This document shows, one piece after another, positions 35,236 through 43,459 of a stretch of 64,000 nt of DNA. Numbering within the stretch: the first letter of the stretch is position 1; every line of letters starts with the position of its first letter. Position numbers and translations under genes: made by a program. The notes beneath the pieces were generated by a model, which searched no databases, was not told where the DNA came from, and was given only the letters and a program-made list of their open reading frames with translations. The stretch is from Rhodoferax sp. PAMC 29310 (GTDB lineage: Bacteria; Pseudomonadota; Gammaproteobacteria; Burkholderiales; Burkholderiaceae_C), in contig NZ_CP072852.1 in NCBI RefSeq assembly GCF_017948265.1, positions 868,001 to 932,000 on the forward strand. The letters run 5' to 3'.

Positions 35236-37280
35236 GTGGGCCAGGGCAGTTGTTTGAACGTTCGTCTCAGTGTAGCGAGGCCGTTGGAAGGCTTTGCTCC
35301 CGCAACAGGTGGTGCATAGCGAATTGCTTCAAGCCGCAAAAGCCAGTCTTTCAGCGCCGGGGCGCCGGGGTGGTCTGGCCCGAGTTGCTGAATCAACTGC
35401 TCGGCCACGCGGCGCGGCGGGCTGTTCGGCGCAACATCGATGCCACTGCGGCGCAATCGAGCGCTTGCCCGTTCCAGCAAGTGCAACCAAGGGTCTCTGT
35501 GGTGGCGGTCCCAAAGGCCCCACAGCGCGGCGCCCAGACTGGCCACTACAACTGCGGCAATCAGGACGTAGATCAAGTCCTCCCAGTTGGGCGACTCGAA
35601 ACCCAGGTTTTCAAGCAATTTGAGTTGTTGCCCCTGGGTGTAATTCAACACCCACTGGTTCCAGCTGTTGTTGGCGGCGTCCCAATAGGCACGCAGGTTG
35701 AGCGCAAATTCAGTGTTCACGGTACCGAGCAAGGCGGTGCCAATCGCACCTTGTTCGCGCTGAAGTCGCTCAAATGTGCCGGTGCGTCCCGGGGACACGG
35801 CGGAAGTGGGGTCCACCCGAGTCCAACCCTGTCCACTGATCCACACTTCCGCCCAAGCGTGGGCCTCACTTTGCCGAACCACCCAATACCCGTCCACCGC
35901 ATTGCGCTTACCCCCCTGGTAGCCCGTAACCACCCGCGCCGGGATGCCCATGGCCCGTATCAGAATCACAAAACTGGAGGCCATGTGCTCACAAAATCCG
36001 AGCTTGCGGTCAAACCAGAACTCGTCCGCGCTGTGGCGTCCATAAAGCCCCGGTTCCAGCGTGTAGGTATAGCCCCCGGTTCGCAGGTGGTTCATGATGG
36101 TATCGACCAACTGCGCGCTCGCTCCCTCGCCGTCGCCGGCTTGTGTGCGCAGCTCCTTCGCCCACTGGGCGGTTCGGGGGTTGAATCCCGTCGGCAGATT
36201 GAGATAGTCCTGCAATCCCGCTTTGTAGGTCAGCGGACCATGGGTGAATTTGGGGAAGCTTTGCGCGGTATAGCGAACCAGATCGCCAATGGGCCGATCC
36301 GTGACCCACTGAAGCTCCGGCGTCATGCTGACCTGATAGCCATTTAACAAGGGCTTCTCAGGCGTGGCATCCAGCACCAGCAACCAGGGGTGATTGCTGG
36401 GCTTCAAGGTGACTTGATAGTTCACCGGCGTGCCCTGGCCGCGCAGATCAGCGGCTACTTGTAGGCGTTCGGGCAGACTGGACTGCAATGCGGTCCAACT
36501 CTTGCCGTCAAAGTCTGAAAGCACGGGACCCCTGAAGTACAGGTCGGACTGGTCCGGCATCTCGCCATTGAAGCGCACCAGCAGCGCGATGCTGTCGTCA
36601 AGTGCCAAACTGGCAATGTTGCCGACCTGCATGCTGGACGACAGGCCACTGCGACCGCTCATGCCATCGCTGGGAATGCCCCACAGCGGCGCCATCCTCG
36701 GAAACAGTACAAAAAGCAGTGCCATGATGGGCACGCCCCATAAGGCCATCATGCCCGCCGTTCTGGCGGATTCCAGCAATGGGGGTTTTCCCACCGGCTT
36801 GTGGGTGTTGACCAGCGCAGTCAGCAAGCCCATCAGCGCCACCAACATCGCCCCCGCGGTCAGGAGAGACTGGGAGTAGAAGAAGTTGGTCAGCATCAAA
36901 AAGAAGCTGAGAAAAAACACCACGAATGCATCCCGCCTGGCGCGCAACTCCAGCGTTTTGAGTGCCAAGAGAACCACCACCAGCGTCACGCCAGCGTCGC
37001 GGCCCAGCAATGTTTTGTGCGACCACAAGGTGGCGGCCACTGTCAACACCAAAACGCCACGCAACCACCATCGCGAGGGCAATGGCCGGGTGTGCCACGC
37101 GAGATAAGCCCGGTAGATGAGTGCGCTGCCGGCCATGACGCTGCACCACAAAGGCAGGTGGCCAACCTGGGGAGCAAGCACCCAGGCAATGACGAACAGC
37201 ATGAACAAGGTGTCCCGACTGTCGCGTGGCAGTTGGATGGATGGAGTGAACCAGGTGCTCTGCATGTTGGGGCGTTTCAT
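35232..37280 (-). CDS. tgpA: TgpA-type transglutaminase-like membrane protein (DUF3488 + transglutaminase)
   Basis: The 682-aa product has an N-terminal membrane region of about five or six helices (DUF3488), a periplasmic transglutaminase-like domain and a late helix with a cytoplasmic tail. The putative catalytic triad is C430 (GFCEHMASSF), H474 (SEAHAWAEVW) and D490 (RVDPTSA). Pseudomonas aeruginosa TgpA is essential and periplasmic, and its substrate is unknown. The start ATG 37280 overlaps the DUF58 stop (ATGA). The MoxR-DUF58-transglutaminase grouping is common in bacteria. Confidence 0.9.
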   Translation of the reverse strand: MKRPNMQSTWFTPSIQLPRDSRDTLFMLFVIAWVLAPQVGHLPLWCSVMAGSALIYRAYLAWHTRPLPSRWWLRGVLVLTVAATLWSHKTLLGRDAGVTLVVVLLALKTLELRARRDAFVVFFLSFFLMLTNFFYSQSLLTAGAMLVALMGLLTALVNTHKPVGKPPLLESARTAGMMALWGVPIMALLFVLFPRMAPLWGIPSDGMSGRSGLSSSMQVGNIASLALDDSIALLVRFNGEMPDQSDLYFRGPVLSDFDGKSWTALQSSLPERLQVAADLRGQGTPVNYQVTLKPSNHPWLLVLDATPEKPLLNGYQVSMTPELQWVTDRPIGDLVRYTAQSFPKFTHGPLTYKAGLQDYLNLPTGFNPRTAQWAKELRTQAGDGEGASAQLVDTIMNHLRTGGYTYTLEPGLYGRHSADEFWFDRKLGFCEHMASSFVILIRAMGIPARVVTGYQGGKRNAVDGYWVVRQSEAHAWAEVWISGQGWTRVDPTSAVSPGRTGTFERLQREQGAIGTALLGTVNTEFALNLRAYWDAANNSWNQWVLNYTQGQQLKLLENLGFESPNWEDLIYVLIAAVVVASLGAALWGLWDRHHRDPWLHLLERASARLRRSGIDVAPNSPPRRVAEQLIQQLGPDHPGAPALKDWLLRLEAIRYAPPVAGAKPSNGLATLRRTFKQLPWPT

Positions 37281-38278
37281 CGGTTCAGGGCCAAGGCCTG
37301 CAAACACCGTTTTTTTTGAGCCTCGCCGCTGGCAGGAGGGATGTCCAGCCCTGCCAGTCGAAGGCCATAGTCCAACGCCAGCCGGTCGGCCTGCAGCACC
37401 CAGGCACAGAGGCGGGACAATTGCCGCTCCGGGTGTGAGAGGCCGGTCTCGCGCTGGTCCAGCCACAGCTCAACTCCCAGGGCGTGAACCGAGTCCCGGC
37501 TGACCAACTCGTCTGCCTTGGCCAGTTTTTTCCAGACCACCATTTTCAGCGGGTCACCCCGGCGGTAGGCGCGCACGCCGTCGAAGTCCCCCGCGACGCT
37601 GCTTTGCGTTGCGGGGCCATCACCCGCGTGGGCGGATGCCAATGGCAGGGGAGGCGCGCTGACTTCCGGGGTCGGGTAAACCAAAACTTGGGCAGCTGGA
37701 CGCCACACCGTCCAGACTCGAAAAGTCCCCAAGGGGTAACGCGTCTCGGCGGTGAGAGTAGGGACGCGATGCAGCCCGCGACGAGCGGGCTGAAAAGCCA
37801 CTTGCAATGTACACACCCCCTGGGCCGGCACATTGCACCAAGCCCAGTGGCCGGAGCCCATCACGGCCAGCCCAATGCCATGGCGAGTGCTGCGCCGCTG
37901 GCTTTGGAGTTGGACTTCCATCAAGGCCGAGGTGCCCGCAAAAACAGGAGAGGGCAGCGCGAGGTGCAGGCTAACGCCCCTCAGCGTGCCGTGACACACC
38001 AGCATCCCAACCATGGCGGTTCCCGCCAGGAGAAATGTGAGCATGTACCCCAAATTCAGCTGGTAGTTGATGGAGGCGACCAGCAGCAACAGCAGCGTGG
38101 CTCCCAACATCAGCCCCGGCCCGGTCGGCAAGATATAGACGCTGCGCTGGGTGAGCGTGACGCTGTCCGTCAGTGGCAGGCGCGATTCGAACCACTGCCG
38201 AAACCTGCGTTGCAGGCGACGGATCGGATGACGCCAAAAACGACCACGATCGGGTTCGCCCGTTGTTGCATTGCTCAT
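37277..38278 (-). CDS. DUF58 domain protein (vWA-like), MoxR partner
   Basis: The 333-aa product has a double helix hairpin near residues 55-95 and the DUF58 segment SSVAGDFDGVRAYRRGD followed by a conserved LKMVVWKKLAK. DUF58 proteins often have a vWA-like fold and partner MoxR AAA+ ATPases; the exact task is unknown. I chose the ATG at 38278 over the in-frame TTG just before it (38281), given an AAGG/TAGG site upstream. It lies 13 bp behind moxR and overlaps tgpA by four bases. Confidence 0.88.
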   Translation of the reverse strand: MSNATTGEPDRGRFWRHPIRRLQRRFRQWFESRLPLTDSVTLTQRSVYILPTGPGLMLGATLLLLLVASINYQLNLGYMLTFLLAGTAMVGMLVCHGTLRGVSLHLALPSPVFAGTSALMEVQLQSQRRSTRHGIGLAVMGSGHWAWCNVPAQGVCTLQVAFQPARRGLHRVPTLTAETRYPLGTFRVWTVWRPAAQVLVYPTPEVSAPPLPLASAHAGDGPATQSSVAGDFDGVRAYRRGDPLKMVVWKKLAKADELVSRDSVHALGVELWLDQRETGLSHPERQLSRLCAWVLQADRLALDYGLRLAGLDIPPASGEAQKKRCLQALALNR

Positions 38279-38291
38279 CAAAGTGCCTACC

Positions 38292-39212
38292 TTATGGCAG
38301 GGCTATCGCGTCGATCATGGCGCGCACCTGCTCAACCGCGCCTCGCCCCGCATTGCCAACGGGAACCAGACGATGCGCGATGGTTTGGGGCAGGATGGCC
38401 TGAATGTCGTCAGGTGCCACATAGTCGCGCCCATTGAGAAGTGCCTGTGCTTTTGCAGCACGCAACACGGCAATGCTCGCACGTGGGCTCAGTCCCTGCA
38501 CAAACCAGTGGCCTGATCGTGTGGCGGCAATGAGGTCTTGAAGGTAGTCCAGCAATGGCGGCGCAGCGTGAATAGTGAGCACCAGGGATTGAAGGTGTTT
38601 GAGTTCGTCAGGTGTCAACAGGCTGGGCAGCGCGTTCACTAGGTCGCGCCGGTCATGGCCAGCCAGCAAGTCACGCTCAGCCACGCGGTCGGGGTAACCC
38701 AGGGACAGCCGCATTAGAAACCGGTCCAATTGTGATTCGGGTAGGGCATAGGTCCCCAACTGGTCATGCGGGTTCTGAGTGGCAATGACGAAAAAAGGCG
38801 AGGGTAGCAAGCGGGTTTCACCCTCCACCGTCACCTGCTTTTCTTCCATCGCTTCCAGCAAGGCGCTTTGGGTCTTCGGGCTGGCCCGGTTGATTTCGTC
38901 AGCGAGCAACACCTGGGCAAAAATGGGGCCTGGGTGAAACACAAATGCTTCCTTGCCTCGTTCGTAAACGGAGACGCCAGACAGGTCACTGGGCATCAGG
39001 TCAGAGGTGAACTGAACGCGTGAAAACTGCAGTCCAAAAGTTCGCGCCAAGGCGTGAGCCAAGGTGGTTTTCCCCACGCCGGGCACGTCTTCGATCAGAA
39101 GGTGGCCACCAGCGAGCAAACAAGCAACACAGTCTTGCGTTTGCGCAGCTTTTCCCACAATCACCGTGTTAAGCTGATTGACGAGGGATTTAAGTTTGAG
39201 TTGTGCTTGCAT
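38292..39212 (-). CDS. MoxR-family AAA+ ATPase
   Basis: The 306-aa product has Walker A DVPGVGKTT (42-50), Walker B LLADEINRA near 107-115, and the sensor motif TQNPHDQLG followed by LPESQLDRFLMRL. MoxR ATPases act as chaperones that assemble complexes with vWA-type partners. It is first in the moxR-DUF58-tgpA-mltB operon and is divergent from a deacetylase-family gene with about 42 bp between starts. Confidence 0.92.
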   Translation of the reverse strand: MQAQLKLKSLVNQLNTVIVGKAAQTQDCVACLLAGGHLLIEDVPGVGKTTLAHALARTFGLQFSRVQFTSDLMPSDLSGVSVYERGKEAFVFHPGPIFAQVLLADEINRASPKTQSALLEAMEEKQVTVEGETRLLPSPFFVIATQNPHDQLGTYALPESQLDRFLMRLSLGYPDRVAERDLLAGHDRRDLVNALPSLLTPDELKHLQSLVLTIHAAPPLLDYLQDLIAATRSGHWFVQGLSPRASIAVLRAAKAQALLNGRDYVAPDDIQAILPQTIAHRLVPVGNAGRGAVEQVRAMIDAIALP

Positions 39213-39254
39213 GGCATGACGTTACCAAAAATAATCGAGAGACAGGACGGCGCC

Positions 39255-40208
39255 ATGGCCATGACCGGATACTTCACCCACTCTGATTGCCGCAAACATG
39301 AAATGGGCCCGGGCCACCCCGAATGCCCTGAGCGGCTCGATGCCATCGAAGACCGCCTCTTAAGTTCCGGTTTGAGCATTGCCCTTGACCGTCGAGAGGC
39401 ATCAAAAGCCCCGCTGACAGACATTGAGCTGGCCCATGGCCGGATGCATGTTGCCTCCTTGCGCGGCCTGAGCGACGGCCTCAAAGATGAAATTGACGCG
39501 GGCGGACCCAGTCATGCCCAGCTTGACCCTGACACCTCCTTGAATGTTTTCACTTGGGACGCTGCATTGCGCTCTGCGGGTGCGGCAATTGATGCCACTG
39601 ATGCGGTGATATCAGGTGAGTTGGCCAACGCCTTTTGTGCGGTGCGCCCCCCGGGACACCACGCCTGCCGGGACAAAGCCATGGGCTTCTGCTTTTTCAA
39701 CAACGTGGCCATTGCCGCCAAATACGCTTTGGAGCGTCACGGTTTGAAACGCGTGGCGATTGTTGACTTTGACGTGCACCATGGGAATGGCACTGAAGAC
39801 ATTGTGGCCGGTGATCAACGTATTTTGATGACCAGTTTTTATCAGCATCCTTTCTACCCTATGGATACCGTGCACTCCACCGCCAGCAATTTGGTCAACA
39901 TGCCTGTTCCTGCGTACACCAAAGGCGCAGAGATTCGTGAGTTAATCGAGACGCACTGGATTCCCCGCCTGGAGGCGTTTCGCCCTGAGATGATCTTTAT
40001 CAGTGCCGGTTTTGATGCTCACCGGGAAGACGATATGGGTCAAATGGGACTGGTTGAGCAAGACTACGCATGGATCACTCAGCGGCTGAAAGATGTGGCG
40101 GAGCGCCATGCCAAAGGGCGCATTGTTTCCTGTTTGGAGGGGGGCTACGTGCTGAGTGCACTGGCCCGCAGCGTGGAGGCGCACGTTCGGGTATTGGCCG
40201 ATGTCTGA
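39255..40208 (+). CDS. Histone deacetylase-family protein (class II/acetoin utilisation type)
   Basis: The 317-aa product is a zinc-dependent deacetylase of the arginase/deacetylase fold. Visible motifs are RPPGHHACRDKAMGFCFFNN (tandem His pair), the metal ligands in DFDVHHGNGTEDI, ISAGFDAHREDDMG and LEGGY near the C-terminus. It may deacetylate acetylpolyamines or acetyl-lysine; substrate unknown. I chose ATG 39255 because AGGA lies 8 bp upstream; ATG 39261 is two codons on. Longer readings run into moxR on the other strand. The stop overlaps the next gene by 8 bases. Confidence 0.93.
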   Translation: MAMTGYFTHSDCRKHEMGPGHPECPERLDAIEDRLLSSGLSIALDRREASKAPLTDIELAHGRMHVASLRGLSDGLKDEIDAGGPSHAQLDPDTSLNVFTWDAALRSAGAAIDATDAVISGELANAFCAVRPPGHHACRDKAMGFCFFNNVAIAAKYALERHGLKRVAIVDFDVHHGNGTEDIVAGDQRILMTSFYQHPFYPMDTVHSTASNLVNMPVPAYTKGAEIRELIETHWIPRLEAFRPEMIFISAGFDAHREDDMGQMGLVEQDYAWITQRLKDVAERHAKGRIVSCLEGGYVLSALARSVEAHVRVLADV

Positions 40209-41490
40209 GGGCGGTATCCCCTCCTTGGAGGGCTGGATTGCCGCGTTGACTAGACCCGCCGCATTGGCGGAGTTGGCCGCTCTTGTGGCCAGCGGTGTGT
40301 TGGCTTGGGCCTTTTGCCTCGGTATTTCACGGGCCTCTGGGCCACCTGACAAGACCTCCATTCTGTTTGGTCGACGCATTGTGGATGGCGCTCTGTTCCC
40401 TCTACTTTGGCTGCCATTGGCCTATCTGGCGCAGGCCTTGTTGGCCCGGTGGGTGCCGATGGCGGTGTTCAAGATTGCCATTCCCGTCCTGATGGCTTTG
40501 GTCGTCATTCGAGTGGGCGTCAAAGTACTGCAAGTTGCCTTTGGCAACACCCGCTTGATTCGCGTACTGGAACGTACTATTTCCTGGGTGGCTTGGTTGG
40601 CGATGGTGTTGTGGGTGAGCGGTCTGCTGCCCCTGATACTCGATGAGTTAGACCGCGTGACATGGACCATTGGTGGCTCCAGCATGTCGATTCGCACCCT
40701 GATTGAGGGCATTCTGACTGCCGGTGCGGTATTGATCATTGCCCTTTGGATTTCCTCGGCCATTGAGGCCCGTCTGCTGCGCGCCGCTACGGGGGGGGCG
40801 TTGTCATTACGCAAGGCGGTCAGCAACGCGACGCGTGCTTTTTTGATGTTTGTCGGCCTGTTGGTGGCCTTGTCTGCGGTCGGTATTGACCTGACGGCCC
40901 TGTCGGTGCTGGGTGGTGCGATTGGTGTCGGTGTCGGGTTTGGATTGCAAAAACTGGCATCTAACTACGTTAGTGGATTTGTCATTCTGGCGGAGCGCAG
41001 CATGCGCATTGGTGACAACGTGCGGGTGGACAATTTTGAGGGGGTCATCACCCAAATCAATGCGCGATACACCGTGATTCGTTCTTTGGGGGGGCGGGAG
41101 TCCATTGTTCCCAACGAACTCTTGATCATCACCCGGGTGGAAAACCTGTCTCTGTCAGATTCAAGGGTCTGGCTGTCCACCCTGGTGTCTGTGTCCTATG
41201 ACAGTGATGTGGAGTTGGTGATGGGGTTGTTGCAGAAAGCAGCCTCCAGTCAGAACAGGGTGCTGAATGACCCTGCGCCTTCGGTGACGCTGATCAATTT
41301 TGGGGCAGACGGTTTGGAGTTGAAAGTGGGGTATTGGATTTCCGACCCTGAGAACGGCAGTGACGGGCTGAAGTCACTGATTAACCTTGAAATCCTTCGT
41401 TCGCTGCGCGAACACCACATCGAGATTCCATTCCCCCAGCGCGTGGTACACACTGCGCCGCTTGAGAAATTGCCAGTCATGCCGCTATAA
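40201..41490 (+). CDS. MscS-family mechanosensitive ion channel
   Basis: The 429-aa product has five or six membrane helices and then an MscS domain. The pore-lining helix reads LSVLGGAIGVGVGFGLQKLASN and the beta-domain begins MRIGDNVRVDNFEGVI, with ARYTVIRSLGGRESIVPNE. The pore lacks the exact Gly/Ala packing of E. coli MscS, which is usual in larger paralogues. The ATG at 40201 lies inside the deacetylase gene, overlapping by 8 bases (ATGTCTGA), so translation is probably coupled. It probably releases solutes after hypo-osmotic shock. Confidence 0.92.
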   Translation: MSEGGIPSLEGWIAALTRPAALAELAALVASGVLAWAFCLGISRASGPPDKTSILFGRRIVDGALFPLLWLPLAYLAQALLARWVPMAVFKIAIPVLMALVVIRVGVKVLQVAFGNTRLIRVLERTISWVAWLAMVLWVSGLLPLILDELDRVTWTIGGSSMSIRTLIEGILTAGAVLIIALWISSAIEARLLRAATGGALSLRKAVSNATRAFLMFVGLLVALSAVGIDLTALSVLGGAIGVGVGFGLQKLASNYVSGFVILAERSMRIGDNVRVDNFEGVITQINARYTVIRSLGGRESIVPNELLIITRVENLSLSDSRVWLSTLVSVSYDSDVELVMGLLQKAASSQNRVLNDPAPSVTLINFGADGLELKVGYWISDPENGSDGLKSLINLEILRSLREHHIEIPFPQRVVHTAPLEKLPVMPL

Positions 41491-41584
41491 TCATTAAAAA
41501 GCACGGTCGTTCTATTTTGTGATTTGAGTGGCTTTGTCATGCGGATGACCATCCTGACAGGCTGCTCGGAATAGAATCATTTGG

Positions 41585-41600
41585 TTGACGTACACGTCAA
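41585..41600. promoter_or_regulatory. LiuR-like palindrome upstream of etfBA
   Basis: TTGACGT-AC-ACGTCAA is a perfect inverted repeat 61 bp before the etfB ATG. It resembles the operator of LiuR, a MerR-family regulator of branched-chain amino-acid and fatty-acid breakdown in proteobacteria (recalled from comparative work). ETF genes are plausible targets. No liuR gene is in this window, so the link is inference. Confidence 0.55.
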
Positions 41601-41660
41601 TCAAAGCGGTCGTGTATGTGCAGTCCTTCGTCGAATTCGTAACTATCTGGAGACAAAACA

Positions 41661-42410
41661 ATGAAAGCCCTGGTCGCAGTCAAACGCGTGGTGGATTACA
41701 ACGTCAAGGTCCGCGTCAAATCGGATCAAACTGGCGTGGATATCGCTAACGTCAAAATGAGCATGAACCCGTTCGATGAAATCGCTGTGGAAGAGGCTGT
41801 TCGATTGAAAGAAAAAGGAATCGTCACCGAAATCATTGCGGTTTCTTGCGGCGTGACCCAGTGTCAGGAAACTTTGCGCACCGCCATGGCAATCGGCGCA
41901 GATCGGGCCATTCTGGTGGAAACATCGGAAGAGTTGCAGCCTTTGGCGGTTGCCAAGTTGTTGAAAGCCTTGTTTGACAAAGAGCAGCCTGGATTGGTGT
42001 TTCTTGGTAAGCAAGCCATTGACGATGATTGCAACCAGACTGGTCAAATGTTGGCCGCCCTGGCCGACTTGCCACAAGCCACTTTTGCCAACAAGGTCGA
42101 AGTGGTCGACGGCAAGGCTTCCGTGACCCGTGAAGTGGACGGCGGTCTGGAGACCCTGTCGATCACGCTGCCAGCGGTTATCACCACTGATTTGCGCTTG
42201 AATGAGCCACGCTACGTGACCTTGCCCAACATCATGAAGGCCAAGAAGAAGCAGCTCGATATTTTCAAACCCGAAGACTTGGGTGTGGACGTGACACCGC
42301 GTATCAAGACACTGAAAGTGACAGAGCCCGCCAAGCGCAGCGCCGGCATCATGGTGCCCGATGTGGCTACTCTGGTGGACAAGCTGAAAAACGTTTCTAA
42401 AGTCATCTGA
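41661..42410 (+). CDS. etfB: Electron transfer flavoprotein beta subunit
   Basis: EtfB forms with EtfA the soluble FAD/AMP carrier that takes electrons from acyl-CoA dehydrogenases to ETF-quinone oxidoreductase. The 249-aa product contains [20 protein letters not shown] and [17 protein letters not shown], both family signatures, and the C-terminal AMP-binding region. A GGAGAC ribosome-binding site precedes the ATG. The gene lies 11 bp before etfA and 170 bp after the MscS gene. Confidence 0.96.
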   Translation: MKALVAVKRVVDYNVKVRVKSDQTGVDIANVKMSMNPFDEIAVEEAVRLKEKGIVTEIIAVSCGVTQCQETLRTAMAIGADRAILVETSEELQPLAVAKLLKALFDKEQPGLVFLGKQAIDDDCNQTGQMLAALADLPQATFANKVEVVDGKASVTREVDGGLETLSITLPAVITTDLRLNEPRYVTLPNIMKAKKKQLDIFKPEDLGVDVTPRIKTLKVTEPAKRSAGIMVPDVATLVDKLKNVSKVI

Positions 42411-42421
42411 GGAGCACCACC

Positions 42422-43354
42422 ATGACATCACTCGTTATTGCAGAACACGACAACGCGACTATCAAAGCCGCTACCCTAAATACCGTGACCGCCGCCGTCA
42501 AATGCGGTGGTGACGTGCACGTGCTGGTCGCCGGCGCCAATGCATCGGCAGCCGCCGCACAAGCCGCCCAAATTGCCGGCGTGAGCAAGGTTTTGCATGT
42601 TGAAGGCGAAGGCTTTGCCCACGGACTTGCTGAAAACGTGGCCGCACAAGTGTTGGCATTGGCTTCGGCCTACAGCCACATCGTGTTTCCGGCGACGGCG
42701 TCGGGCAAGAATATTGCGCCCCGCGTGGCCGCCAAGCTGGATGTGGCACAAATCTCTGACGTGACCCAAGTCGACAGTGCGGACACGTTTGAGCGCCCCA
42801 TTTATGCCGGCAATGCCATCGCCATTGTGCAAAGCCTGGATGTCATTAAGGTACTTACGGTGCGCACCACAGGCTTTGACCCAGCGGCTGCCACCGGGGG
42901 TTCTGCCACCGTGGAAAGCGTTACTGCCGTGCCGGCCAATGACAAGGCCGTGTTTGTGAAGGCCGAGATTGCCAAGAACGACCGGCCAGAACTGACCTCT
43001 GCCAAGATCATCGTCTCTGGTGGACGCGCCTTGGCCAGTGCCGAGAAGTTCAACGAAGTCATGACCCCGCTGGCAGACAAACTCGGGGCCGCCATGGGCG
43101 CCTCTCGCGCTGCCGTGGACGCAGGTTACGCACCCAACGATTGGCAAGTGGGCCAAACCGGAAAAATTGTAGCGCCTCAGCTCTACATTGCCTGCGGCAT
43201 CAGCGGCGCGATCCAGCATTTGGCCGGCATGAAAGACTCCAAGGTGATTGTGGCGATCAACAAGGACGCTGAAGCACCGATCTTCTCTGTGGCCGACTAC
43301 GGTTTGGAAGCTGACTTATTTGTGGCGGTTCCCGAACTGGTCGCCGCACTTTAA
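42422..43354 (+). CDS. etfA: Electron transfer flavoprotein alpha subunit
   Basis: The 310-aa product has the FAD-binding C-terminal domain with [20 protein letters not shown] and the following [19 protein letters not shown], as well as [13 protein letters not shown] at the end. Co-expression with etfB is expected from the 11-bp gap and an AGGAGC site. A strong terminator follows. Electron donors probably include the acyl-CoA dehydrogenase encoded next. Confidence 0.96.
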   Translation: MTSLVIAEHDNATIKAATLNTVTAAVKCGGDVHVLVAGANASAAAAQAAQIAGVSKVLHVEGEGFAHGLAENVAAQVLALASAYSHIVFPATASGKNIAPRVAAKLDVAQISDVTQVDSADTFERPIYAGNAIAIVQSLDVIKVLTVRTTGFDPAAATGGSATVESVTAVPANDKAVFVKAEIAKNDRPELTSAKIIVSGGRALASAEKFNEVMTPLADKLGAAMGASRAAVDAGYAPNDWQVGQTGKIVAPQLYIACGISGAIQHLAGMKDSKVIVAINKDAEAPIFSVADYGLEADLFVAVPELVAAL

Positions 43355-43367
43355 GCTAATCTGACCC

Positions 43368-43397
43368 AGGGCATCGCGCGGCGATGCCCTTTTTTTG
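43368..43397 (+). terminator. Rho-independent terminator after etfA
   Basis: Perfect arms AGGGCATCGC and GCGATGCCCT flank a GCG loop, followed by a run of seven T. It separates etfBA from the acyl-CoA dehydrogenase gene, which then needs its own promoter or readthrough. Confidence 0.92.
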
Positions 43398-43459
43398 CGC
43401 TTGCGCTGTGCCAACGCCCGTCCAAGCCCCTCTTTTCCCCTTTCTTCAGGAGACTCGTC

